From the NCBI GenBank assembly GCA_049363815.1, contig JBMQEM010000202.1, positions 1 to 12,564 on the forward strand: a stretch of 12,564 nt of DNA, read 5' to 3'. Position 1 is the stretch's first letter. Every line of letters begins with the position of its first letter. The DNA is from JADKIH01 sp049363815 (GTDB lineage: Bacteria; Bacteroidota; Bacteroidia; AKYH767-A; 2013-40CM-41-45). Positions 1 to 8,000 of the stretch are shown here, in pieces. The notes below the pieces were generated by a model. The model ran no database searches. It saw nothing but the letters and a program-made list of their open reading frames with translations, and was not told the origin of the DNA. The position numbers and the translations under genes are program-made.

Positions 1-666
1 TCATTGCTCCTTTAAATGCTCCTTCCATTTTCTTAAAACAGTCTGATAATTGGTTTCATTTCTGTACCATTCAATTATTTTCTTTCCGGAAGTGAAGTTT
101 TCATTTGTAAACAGATCAATATTCCAGGCTATGTTAGAAAGGTAAATATCATGAATTGTAGAGTTCTCACTTCCGGAAATAAATTTTGGATAGTACTCAA
201 ACATATAAATTAAAAATCTAAGAGCTACTTTATCTTCTTGAGTCAATGTGATCTTGCGATCAACTCCCTTTCTCAATTTAAGACGCTGGTTCATTGACAT
301 CATAGTGAACACCCTTATATCCGGATTGCTGTGAACTGACATTCCCAAAAGAGAGTACAAGCAGTTATTTCTCTCGAAATAATTCAACGAACCTTTATAA
401 TCAATCTGGTGGTAAGGGTCAATCCAATGCAACTTTTCAAAATAATATTTCGTGGAATCCAAAAGCAATTCCTTCTTTAGGCCAAACAATACTTCTTCTG
501 TCAGCTGTGGACTTTTTGGATAATCCGTCCAGCGATTTTCTGAACTCCATAATATTGAATCTATATAGTTCTCAAAAGCAGGATCTCCTGACTTTACGGT
601 TTGGCCGGCAATAGAATTCACTGAGAATAAAAATGCAAATACAATTCCGGCAAAACACTTTCTCAT
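1..666 (-). CDS. Exported protein of unknown function (221 aa)
   Basis: I do not recognise this family. The start chosen is the ATG at 664-666, because it begins a clear signal peptide: MRKCF, a hydrophobic stretch (AGIVFAFLFSV), then NSIAG followed by Q, a plausible signal peptidase I site. The frame stays open upstream to a TTG at 738, but that extension would bury the signal peptide and overlap the gene before it. No lipobox cysteine is present. The mature part is about 200 residues, rich in aromatic and charged residues (many Trp, Tyr, Lys and Glu) and probably mostly helical, with no motif I can name. The stop codon (TGA) lies at the window edge, so the gene is complete. Its start is only 4 nt after the stop of the GNAT-methyltransferase gene, so the two are very likely co-transcribed and translationally coupled. 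A periplasmic location is inferred; no T9SS tail or transmembrane helix is seen beyond the signal peptide. Confidence 0.75.
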   Translation of the reverse strand: MRKCFAGIVFAFLFSVNSIAGQTVKSGDPAFENYIDSILWSSENRWTDYPKSPQLTEEVLFGLKKELLLDSTKYYFEKLHWIDPYHQIDYKGSLNYFERNNCLYSLLGMSVHSNPDIRVFTMMSMNQRLKLRKGVDRKITLTQEDKVALRFLIYMFEYYPKFISGSENSTIHDIYLSNIAWNIDLFTNENFTSGKKIIEWYRNETNYQTVLRKWKEHLKEQ

Positions 667-670
667 TATC

Positions 671-1759
671 TTACTTACTTTTCTTTTTAAAAATAATTGC
701 AAGAATTCTTGGTATTTGATTTCTATCATCATCGTCAAAATATTCTTTCAATATTTCCAACTCCAGTCCGGCATTCATAGCAGAATCTGTAAAATCTGAA
801 ATATGATGATTAAAACAATCCACAATCTGAATTCCATTCTCCGTTTCAAATCTCGCTTTACTCCCTGTATATTGTTTGAATGGATGAAGCTCTCCAACGT
901 ATACAATGCCATTTTCATTTAATTTTCCTGACGCTTGACTGAAAATATGGCCGAGATCACTGATGTGCTCCAGAACCAGACTAAAAGTGATCAGGTCGAA
1001 TTTTTCAACGGCGAAATTCCATTCTGAATTAATATTTGCCTGTATGAAACGAACATTGTCAGAACTGATCTTTGATTTAGCCTTTCCAAGCATTTCTTCT
1101 GAGAGATCAACTGCAGTAATGGAACTGCAATTATCTTTGAACCAGACGGTATTTTTTCCTGTCCCGCATCCGATTTCCAGAACAGAATTAAATCTCCTTT
1201 CGGATAATAGTTCACGTAACGCTTTACCCTCTAGGTCTCTGGTTCTGTTGATGACTTCATCGTACGATTGCGACCATTTATTATAGGCCAATTGTGTATT
1301 CAACGGTTGGTTTCTTTTTAATTCAAACCAATCATTTCTGGACATTTCAAATTTAATTTCTTGTTTTCCATAAATACCAATTTCTTTCCATCCTGCTTTT
1401 CTATAAAATGCCTCCGCCCTGGTCCCCGGATCTGTACTTAGCCAGACAGCTTGATCAGTTTCTGAAAAATACCAGTCAACCATCATATCATGCAGCCGCT
1501 TTCCAATTCCTTTTCGTTCATGTAACGGATCCATAAATAAAGCCCAGATGTTTTTCTCTTTCAGATCAGCAATTGCAAAACCAACAATCTTATCGTTGAT
1601 CTCACACACCCAACCTTTACCCCGACCGGCTAAATATTCTGCACAATCACTATCAGTTATCCTGGACGGATCTGAGAGAACATTTTCTTTTACCAGATTC
1701 CTTATGACCTGAATTTGTGAAATGTCATTCACATTTGCTTCGCGAAAATTTATATTCAT
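671..1759 (-). CDS. GNAT N-acetyltransferase fused to class I SAM-dependent methyltransferase (362 aa)
   Basis: Two enzyme domains lie in one uninterrupted frame. Residues 1-140 are a GNAT acetyltransferase: the acetyl-CoA binding motif A appears as ERKGIGKRLHDMM at 81-93 (R/Q-x-x-G-x-G/A type), and motif B as AFYRKAGWKEIG at about 117-128. Residues 150-362 are a Rossmann-fold methyltransferase. It begins with YNKWSQSYD (159-167), typical of the start of such domains; SAM motif I is VLEIGCGTGKNT (193-204), the acidic motif II is AVDLSEEML (216-224), and FDLITFSLVLEHI follows as the post-I strand. The segment ELHPFKQYTGSKARFE occurs in family members that act on small molecules, but the substrate cannot be told from sequence. 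It has no signal peptide, so it is cytoplasmic. The first ATG (1757-1759) gives a normal GNAT N-terminus. The neighbour starting 4 nt downstream is an exported unknown protein. A promoter was not convincing: TAATTTAG at 1791-1798 is 7/8 to the -7 consensus but lacks a well-spaced -33 element. Confidence 0.92.
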   Translation of the reverse strand: MNINFREANVNDISQIQVIRNLVKENVLSDPSRITDSDCAEYLAGRGKGWVCEINDKIVGFAIADLKEKNIWALFMDPLHERKGIGKRLHDMMVDWYFSETDQAVWLSTDPGTRAEAFYRKAGWKEIGIYGKQEIKFEMSRNDWFELKRNQPLNTQLAYNKWSQSYDEVINRTRDLEGKALRELLSERRFNSVLEIGCGTGKNTVWFKDNCSSITAVDLSEEMLGKAKSKISSDNVRFIQANINSEWNFAVEKFDLITFSLVLEHISDLGHIFSQASGKLNENGIVYVGELHPFKQYTGSKARFETENGIQIVDCFNHHISDFTDSAMNAGLELEILKEYFDDDDRNQIPRILAIIFKKKSK

Positions 1760-1821
1760 TTTATTTATTTACACTTTCTAAAATCCACTTCTAAATTAAT
1801 AAAATGCCCAACAAATTGATC

Positions 1822-1854
1822 AAAAAAAAAGTCCCGTCAAATGACGGGACTTTT
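1822..1854 (-). terminator. Rho-independent terminator of the beta-propeller gene
   Basis: A perfect 8-bp GC-rich stem (GTCCCGTC at 1831-1838 and GACGGGAC at 1843-1850) closes a 4-nt loop. On the minus strand it is followed by nine T residues (A run at 1822-1830) and preceded by AAAA, which extends the pairing. It begins 20 nt after the stop codon at 1875. The opposite strand has only four T residues and no convergent gene, so the minus-strand reading is preferred. It also insulates the acetyltransferase-methyltransferase gene downstream. Confidence 0.93.
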
Positions 1855-1874
1855 AATATTACCAGAAATTGTGA

Positions 1875-3683
1875 TTAGAACTTCACAACTTTAGTCTGAG
1901 CCTGAGTTCCGTTGAATTCAGCTTTGATCATGTATGTACCTGATGCAAGAGTTGCAACATTGATCATTTCATGATTTGTTCCTTTTGTAACGTAAACAGT
2001 TTGTGTATTCACTAAGCGACCTGAAATATCGAACATCGTTACAGTTGCTTTGCCTTGTGTAACTGCATTTAATGTAAGTGCAATTGTATTAGCATCGCGT
2101 TGAGTTGATGATAATGCGATCTGCGGCATGTCGATATCAGAAATACCTGCAACACATGAAGGATCTGTTCCATCATAAACAACAACCTGAATTGATGTAC
2201 CAGTGAAAGTACAAGAAGGATCTAAAGTAAGATCTCCTAAGAAAACTGCCGGATCCGGAGCAACTGCTGAAGTAGCGTTTCCGAATACAACCGGTGTCCA
2301 GTAGTAGATTCCATAAGGAATAGCTGCTCCATCGATCAATGTACCATCATTAGAGAAGGTACGGATACTTGTTGCAGGAGCCGGGAATGAGAAAGTGTAT
2401 GTAGCGATCAAACTTGGTTCAGCGATTGGGTCAGCACTTCCGGAAATATCATCAGAAGATATGATCCAGCTTACACCAGCGAAATCACCTGTAGTCGGTG
2501 CATAAACACCTGTAGCAGTAAATTCAGCATTTTCTCCTGGACAAACTGTTGGAACAGTTGAAACTGCAGTTCCAGGGTTGATCAAAGGATCTGAACAATC
2601 GATTGCAGGAATATATTTGAAGATACCATCAGCGATTGGTGACAATGTAAATCCACCTGACCACATTGTTAAAGAATCAGCAACACCTAATGCAGAACGC
2701 TGTGTTCCAAGATCAATGTCTACCCAGTTTAATCCGCCATCAGTTGAATAAGATGAACCTGTAAAACCATTCGTAGCATCAGCTCCTGTACTTACCATCA
2801 TTCCCGGTACTCCCGGTACTCTTTTCATATCAGAGCCAAATAAATTTCCATTTGGAGTGAAAGAAGTCCAAGTATCACCACCATCAGCTGTGCTGTACGC
2901 AGTACTGATACCTGTTGTAGCTGTATAAACACGACCGATACCATTCAGGTTATCTGTCATACACTGATCCATTGCTCCATTAGTTGGAACCACTAATCCG
3001 GTTGCAGCAACAGTCCAGTTTAAACCTCTGTCGATCGATCTGTAAACACGACCTTTGTTTGTATCAAACCATACTGTATCACCGATCACATTGTAGTGAC
3101 CAACGATTCCGAATTCACCTGCAGTAGCAGCAGGAATGTTAAGTGCAGGAGTTCTAGTCCATGTTGTACCACCATCTACAGTTGTATAGATCTCGTACTG
3201 TGTTCCCGGATTTGGATCACCCATTGCGAAACCAACTGAATCATCCCAGAAATGTACAACATTCGGGAATGAACTTGCATTGTAAATTGAACCTACACCT
3301 TGTTGTGCCCAAGTAGCACCACCATCAGTAGTTTTCCAGATTCCGCCACCTGAACCTGCAACAGCATTGTAGAAACATGCCCATGCAGTTGTAGCATTTA
3401 GTCCATAGATCATTGACCAGTCATGAGAAACCGGAGCCGGAATGTTTCCTGCTGTCCAGTTATCACCACCGTTAGTTGTCATAGAGAAATCCTGACGGTT
3501 TGCTGCTCCACCTGATCCATCATAAGAGCTGATCCAAACTATGTTGGAATCAACTACGGAAATGTTTCTGACACCTGATGAAACAGGAGTGAAACCGGTA
3601 GCTTGTGGCGCCCAGACACCTGACTGAGCAAAGGTGGTCATGCTCGAAAGGGCTAAGGCAATAAATAGTAATTGCTTTTTCAT
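1875..3683 (-). CDS. Secreted Asp-box beta-propeller protein with T9SS type A sorting domain (602 aa)
   Basis: A signal peptide (1-19, ending TTFA before Q) directs export. Six Asp-box (BNR-type) motifs of form S/T-x-D-x-G-x-x-W follow at residues 69-76, 118-125, 168-175, 216-223, 265-272 and 313-320. Their spacing is a very even 48-50 residues, which indicates beta-propeller blades of the sialidase/Ycf48/VPS10 fold class; the first box has Asn instead of Asp. This fold does not imply sialidase activity, and no sialidase FRIP motif is present. Residues 363-520 form a separate cysteine-containing module (CPGENAEF, GDFAGVSWIIS) of unknown role. Residues about 532-602 are a type IX secretion type A sorting domain (VTMFDISGRLV, LASGTYMIKAEF, final KVVKF), so the mature protein should be released or anchored at the cell surface. 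It has its own promoter upstream and a strong terminator, so it is probably monocistronic. The biological role is unknown; a binding or adhesive function is inference. Confidence 0.93.
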   Translation of the reverse strand: MKKQLLFIALALSSMTTFAQSGVWAPQATGFTPVSSGVRNISVVDSNIVWISSYDGSGGAANRQDFSMTTNGGDNWTAGNIPAPVSHDWSMIYGLNATTAWACFYNAVAGSGGGIWKTTDGGATWAQQGVGSIYNASSFPNVVHFWDDSVGFAMGDPNPGTQYEIYTTVDGGTTWTRTPALNIPAATAGEFGIVGHYNVIGDTVWFDTNKGRVYRSIDRGLNWTVAATGLVVPTNGAMDQCMTDNLNGIGRVYTATTGISTAYSTADGGDTWTSFTPNGNLFGSDMKRVPGVPGMMVSTGADATNGFTGSSYSTDGGLNWVDIDLGTQRSALGVADSLTMWSGGFTLSPIADGIFKYIPAIDCSDPLINPGTAVSTVPTVCPGENAEFTATGVYAPTTGDFAGVSWIISSDDISGSADPIAEPSLIATYTFSFPAPATSIRTFSNDGTLIDGAAIPYGIYYWTPVVFGNATSAVAPDPAVFLGDLTLDPSCTFTGTSIQVVVYDGTDPSCVAGISDIDMPQIALSSTQRDANTIALTLNAVTQGKATVTMFDISGRLVNTQTVYVTKGTNHEMINVATLASGTYMIKAEFNGTQAQTKVVKF

Positions 3684-3709
3684 ATTATTTTGGTTAGAGA
3701 TATTTTTGT

Positions 3710-3740
3710 CAAAATTAAGAGTAATTCCTTTAAAAACAAC
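3710..3740 (-). promoter_or_regulatory. Predicted Bacteroidota-type promoter for the beta-propeller gene
   Basis: On the minus strand, TAATTTTG (3710-3717) matches the Bacteroidota -7 consensus TAnnTTTG exactly. GTTG (3737-3740) fits the -33 element (TTTG/TTG) with a 19-nt spacer, within the known 19-21 range. The predicted transcript would have a leader of roughly 20 nt before the ATG at 3683. Slightly upstream, 3749-3766 holds an imperfect hairpin with a GUAA tetraloop, which could be a weak end for the thioredoxin-operon transcript; it has only a short T run, so I do not call it a terminator. Confidence 0.55.
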
Positions 3741-3804
3741 GTCAAAAGTTAATCCTTACGGCTTAATCATCAGTGAATTGTAAAGGAATTGGGGTAAATT
3801 CATG

Positions 3805-4416
3805 TTACTGCTTCCATTTGATGGTACATCCAATGGCTTTTGTTTCCTGTAAAGCCACTTTTCCATCATTGATCAATTGATTTACTGCATCCTCAAGATA
3901 CTTGCTTTTTACGTTTTCCGGCTCATCTACATTGTCATCAATGGCACCTATATATTTAACAACATAATTTTCGCCTTCCATCCTCAACAAATATACATGA
4001 GGGGTCCGAGTTGCTCCATATGCCTTTGCAACCGACTGCGTTTCATCGTACACGTAGGCGAAAGGAAACCCTTTTTCGCTTGAACGCTCCTGCATTTTTT
4101 CAAAAGAATCTTCAGGAGATAAAACAGGATCATTCGGATTAATAGCTATTACCGGATATCCTTGACTCCTGAATGTTTTATCAATTGTGATAATTCTGTC
4201 TTCATATGCCTTGGAAAAAGGACAATGGTTACAAGTGAAAATCACTATTGCACCTTTATTATCCTTCAGACTGTTCAATGAAATTTTTTGCTCGTTGACA
4301 CTTTTCAATGAAAAGTCAGGTGCTTTATCACCAACTTTCAGTCCTTGTCCTGTAACGTTATTCAGCATGATCAAAACCATCACACTTATAATACCCATTG
4401 TTTTTTTCATATTCAT
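3805..4416 (-). CDS. Exported thioredoxin-fold, peroxiredoxin-like protein with CNHCP motif (203 aa)
   Basis: An N-terminal hydrophobic segment (about residues 7-18, then NNVTGQ) is a signal peptide, placing the protein in the periplasm. Next come KVGDKAPDFSLKSV (27-40), typical of the AhpC/TSA and TlpA-like superfamily, and FTCNHCPFSKAYEDR (60-74) with the redox pair C62-x-x-C65. A cis-proline follows in ATRTPHVYLL (P139), and the C-terminal GCTIKWK contains a third cysteine, C197. The CNHCP active site and the GC-x-IKW ending are, as I recall, hallmarks of a peroxiredoxin-like thioredoxin subfamily common in Bacteroidota and planctomycetes; its substrate is not established. Length is normal. 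Two in-frame ATGs exist: 4414-4416, 2 nt after the upstream stop, and 4408-4410, 8 nt after it. Either keeps the signal peptide, and the first is annotated. The gene is the second in an operon with the TlpA-like gene, with probable translational coupling. Confidence 0.9.
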   Translation of the reverse strand: MNMKKTMGIISVMVLIMLNNVTGQGLKVGDKAPDFSLKSVNEQKISLNSLKDNKGAIVIFTCNHCPFSKAYEDRIITIDKTFRSQGYPVIAINPNDPVLSPEDSFEKMQERSSEKGFPFAYVYDETQSVAKAYGATRTPHVYLLRMEGENYVVKYIGAIDDNVDEPENVKSKYLEDAVNQLINDGKVALQETKAIGCTIKWKQ

Positions 4417-4418
4417 TG

Positions 4419-4898
4419 TTATTTTTTTATGACTTTTTTTATTTCCGCATTTAATTCTTCATATGTTACTTGACCTTCTTTGAAATAGATCTTAATCCCG
4501 TCCTTAAAAATCACTGTTGAAGGAATAGCGCCTGACCATTGCTTGTCAACTTTATCTATCCATTTATTCGGATCCGTGTCATTCAGATGAATTACTCTTG
4601 AAAGAAGCTTTCTTTTCTGAAGAAATTCCGACACACTATTTTTGTATTTACTGTTAAAATCAAGATTCAACAGAACTACTTTCAATGAAAGAGAATCGGA
4701 TTCTGAATTTATCCTTTCAAACACCGGTAATTCCTCAATACAAGGTTTACACCAGGTTGCCCAGAAGTTGACAATGACTATTCCATTTGAACCTGAAACA
4801 ATGTCTTTATAGAAACTATTGAAATCCTTGTCTTCAATTTCCTGCCCTGCAACCCCAATACTACTCAATAGTGCTATAAATAATAATGCCTTCCGCAT
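4419..4898 (-). CDS. TlpA/ResA-like periplasmic thiol-disulfide oxidoreductase (159 aa)
   Basis: A short signal peptide (MRKALLFIALLSSIGVAG, then Q) leads into a compact thioredoxin domain. The active site IVNFWATWCKPCIEELP carries C50-K-P-C53. The cis-proline is in GAIPST (P126), and the domain closes with KDGIKIYFKEG and an amphipathic helix. WCxPC with an exported N-terminus is typical of the TlpA/ResA family, which reduces disulfides in periplasmic proteins such as apocytochrome c or keeps client cysteines reduced. The actual client here is unknown, and no cytochrome genes are nearby. The length (about 140 residues mature) is a minimal single-domain member with no N-terminal DUF4369 extension. 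It is the first gene of a two-gene operon; the next gene starts 2 nt after its stop codon. The promoter element sits almost against the ATG, so the mRNA may be leaderless. Confidence 0.92.
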   Translation of the reverse strand: MRKALLFIALLSSIGVAGQEIEDKDFNSFYKDIVSGSNGIVIVNFWATWCKPCIEELPVFERINSESDSLSLKVVLLNLDFNSKYKNSVSEFLQKRKLLSRVIHLNDTDPNKWIDKVDKQWSGAIPSTVIFKDGIKIYFKEGQVTYEELNAEIKKVIKK

Positions 4899-4902
4899 TT
4901 TC

Positions 4903-4910
4903 CAAAGGTA
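4903..4910 (-). promoter_or_regulatory. Possible -7 promoter element for the thioredoxin-fold operon
   Basis: TACCTTTG on the minus strand matches the Bacteroidota -7 consensus TAnnTTTG exactly. It ends only 4 nt before the start codon at 4898, which would give a leaderless or nearly leaderless transcript. The expected -33 position (about 4930-4934) is T-rich but lacks a clear TTTG, so support is partial. Confidence 0.4.
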
Positions 4911-4953
4911 ATAAAATCGTTCTTTTAATAAAACTTAGTTAACTTACCTACAT

Positions 4954-4989
4954 AAAAAAAGGGGATTTTCTTCAGAAGAAATCCCCTTT
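4954..4989 (-). terminator. Rho-independent terminator of the adhesin gene
   Basis: A hairpin pairs GGGGAT (4961-4966) with ATCCCC (4981-4986), continues after a one-base bulge as TTCTT/AAGAA (4968-4972 with 4976-4980), and has a CAG loop. On the minus strand it is followed by seven T residues (A run at 4954-4960). It starts about 20 nt after the stop codon at 5010-5012. It separates the adhesin transcript from the thioredoxin-fold operon. Confidence 0.92.
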
Positions 4990-5009
4990 CCGTTAATAAA
5001 CCATTTTTT

Positions 5010-8000
5010 TTACCTGATCACGCTTACCTTACCTACATAAGTGTGTTTTTCATTTTTCAGGTCATTCACTTTTATCTTGTAAACATATATATCGTTCTGA
5101 ACTTCCCTGTTCACTTTTCCATCCCATGGAATATCGTACGAATTGGATTTGAAAACTTCAATTCCCCAACGATCATAAATTGCTAGTTCATAATCCTTGA
5201 TGAATGTCCCATAACCCTGGAAGTAATCGTTTACGCCATCACCATTTGGTGTGAAAGCAGAAGGCACAAAGAAACTATAACCGTATTCAATCCTGATCAC
5301 ACCGCGTGTTGTATCCTTACAACCGTAATCCGATTCTGTCATTAGAATGATCTCGTATGCACCAACTGCATTATAAGTGTGATAAGGACTTGTTTGAGTT
5401 GTTCCTGTGCTATCGCCGAATGACCATTGGTAGATCGATCCATGCACTGTTAAGTTCTGGAAATAAACGATCGGCTCATAGATCGTAGCTATTTCAGGAT
5501 TTGCAAGGAAAGCAGCCTGTGGAATCGGATACACTTCAATGATTTTTGATTGTATCATTGTTGCAGAACAACCACGGGCAGTCGATGAAGTCAATGTAAC
5601 AGAATACTGTCCGGCTTCAGTAAATAAATGACTAGGTGTTTGCAATGCATCTCCTTGCCCATCAGAATAACTCCACTGATAGGTTGAACTGTTTGTACTG
5701 CTAAGGTTTGTAAACGGCACCAGTAGTGGTGCACAACCGGAAGTGACCTCAGGAATAAAATCGGCAACCGGCATTTCCAGAACTTCAACCTGGTCAACGA
5801 AAGGCATTCCCGGACAACCGTTATAGGTTGTATTTAATGTTACTGTATGAAAACCTGTAGAACTATATCTTACAGTAGGAGGAATCTGAAGTGAACTTGT
5901 ACCAATATCGGAAGCAGCACCAAAATCCCATGCGTAATTAATTCCTGCAAAAGTATTTCCAACAGGAATGAATGTAAAGTTATTTCCATCAAGACACTGA
6001 GCAGTCGGTGTCGCGTATTCCACATTAGGAATTGCATGGGCACCTAGTACTACTGTATCTTCATTGATACATCCATATGCATTTGTAGCAGTAATGTAAT
6101 AGGTTGTCTGAACAGTTCCTGCACCTGTATTTTCAAGTGTAATATTCGGATTACTTGCTGCGGGATTATCAATTCCCGAAGTTGGTCTCCAGGAGTAAAC
6201 TGTATTTGCTTCAGCAGGTCCACCTATCGGTAATATTGTTCCTGAACATACAGCATTGTCTGACCCGGCCTGAACAACAGGCATCGGTGCAATAATAATA
6301 TTCTGAATTGTTGTTGGGGACACACAACCATTGTCATCCACCACAAGGGAAATTGCAGGACTTCCTGTTGTATTACTTACAACAGAATATGGTCCGGCAC
6401 CACTACCGGAAAGCACAGTTGCTGTTCCGAAATCCCAGATAAACCCTGCTCCTGCTCCTGATGTTCCTGTATAACTAACATTGAAAGGAGACCCAACACA
6501 AATTGAAGGAGGCAGACTGAAGAATGATGTTGGAATTGCATTTACTGTTACATTGTAAGTGGTGTTATCTGTACAACCATTTTGAGTAACCGTCAATGTC
6601 AAAGTTTCTGTTCCGGCATTTGCCCACTGAACATTGTAAGGTCCTGCACCACTTCCGGAATTAACGGTTCCTGAACCAAAGCCCCAGTTGTATGTAGCAG
6701 TTGGATCTGCTGTTCCTGAAAACGAAATATTATTTTGTTCTCCAATACATAATCCCGGAGTGGCAGAAATCTGTGCATCAGGGATTGCATTATTGACAAC
6801 CTGATTTATTGTCTGAGTAGAAGTACAACCATTCTCTGTTACTGTAAGAGAAACATTATACGTTCCCGGTGTATTCCAGGTCACATTGAACGGACCTTGT
6901 GTTCCACCTGAAGACTGACCGCCATCAAGATTCCAGACATAGCTTGCGCTTGCGGAAGCGGTTCCTGAATATGCCAGTGTTACATTATCTCCGACACAAA
7001 CTGCAGGAGTGAATGTAAACGGTGAATTCGGAATAGGATTAATATTTACATTGAAAGTCGTACTGTTTGAACAACCTGCATCCGTAACAGTTAAAGTGAT
7101 CTGTTCGTTTGCAGCTGCATTCCATTGAACTGAATAAGGCCCTGCACCACTACCTGAAACAACTGTTCCTGTTCCAAATCCCCAGTTATAGGTTGCACCG
7201 GCACTTGCACTTCCATTGAATGAAATTGCATTTGCAGCACCCACACAAAGGGAAGGTGTAGCAGCTATTGATGCAGTTGGAATCGCATTGATCGTAACCG
7301 GTTGAAGAGTCTGTGTTGAACTACATCCGTTTTCAGTTACAGTCAGAGAAAGTTGATATGCACCGGCCGTATTCCATGTAATTGCATACGGACCTTGTCC
7401 GCTTCCGGAAGAAACAGTTGCTCCATTGAAATCCCATGTATAATTGGCACCGGCACCGGCAGTACCTGTATAATTTACTGCTACAGGATCTCCTGCACAA
7501 ACAGACGGAGTTGCCGTGAACAATGAATTCGGAATCGGATTCACCAGAATATTTGCAGTTACTGTATCAGCACAACCATTATTATTAGCTATGGTTTGTA
7601 CAACATAATTTCCTGCAGTATTCCAACTTACATTGAAAGGACCCTGACCTGAACCGCCACCGGTTCCACCGGCAAAATTCCAGGTCAGAGATGTAGAACC
7701 CGGAAGGGTTCCTGTATACTGGATCACATCTGCTTCGCCTACGCAAACAGCAGGCGTACTAGTTAAAGCAGCAACAGGGTAATCATGAATTGTAATATTT
7801 TGCGAAGCATTGGAAGTTGAACAACCTGTCAGATCCACTGCAACATCTACCTGATAATTTCCGGGAGTGTTCCATTGAACAGTATATGGTCCCATTCCTG
7901 TTCCCGATAAAACTGTACCACCTGAGAAGTTCCATGTATAGACAGCAGAAGAAATTCCAACGCCTGTGTATGTTACCGTTGCTGTTGAACCAACACATGT

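Noticed and set aside
667..738. Upstream TTG start for the exported unknown protein, adding 24 residues
   Set aside because: It would overlap the preceding coding region and place a charged stretch before a clear signal peptide; the ATG at 664-666 is better.
963..1286. Plus-strand ORF of 107 codons
   Set aside because: It lies antisense within the methyltransferase domain, whose motifs are intact, and its translation shows no recognisable features.
1831..1850. The same hairpin as a plus-strand terminator
   Set aside because: Only four T residues follow on that strand and no plus-strand gene leads into it.
3749..3766. Terminator for the thioredoxin-fold operon
   Set aside because: The stem is short and interrupted and lacks a proper T tract; it also overlaps the expected upstream part of the next promoter region.
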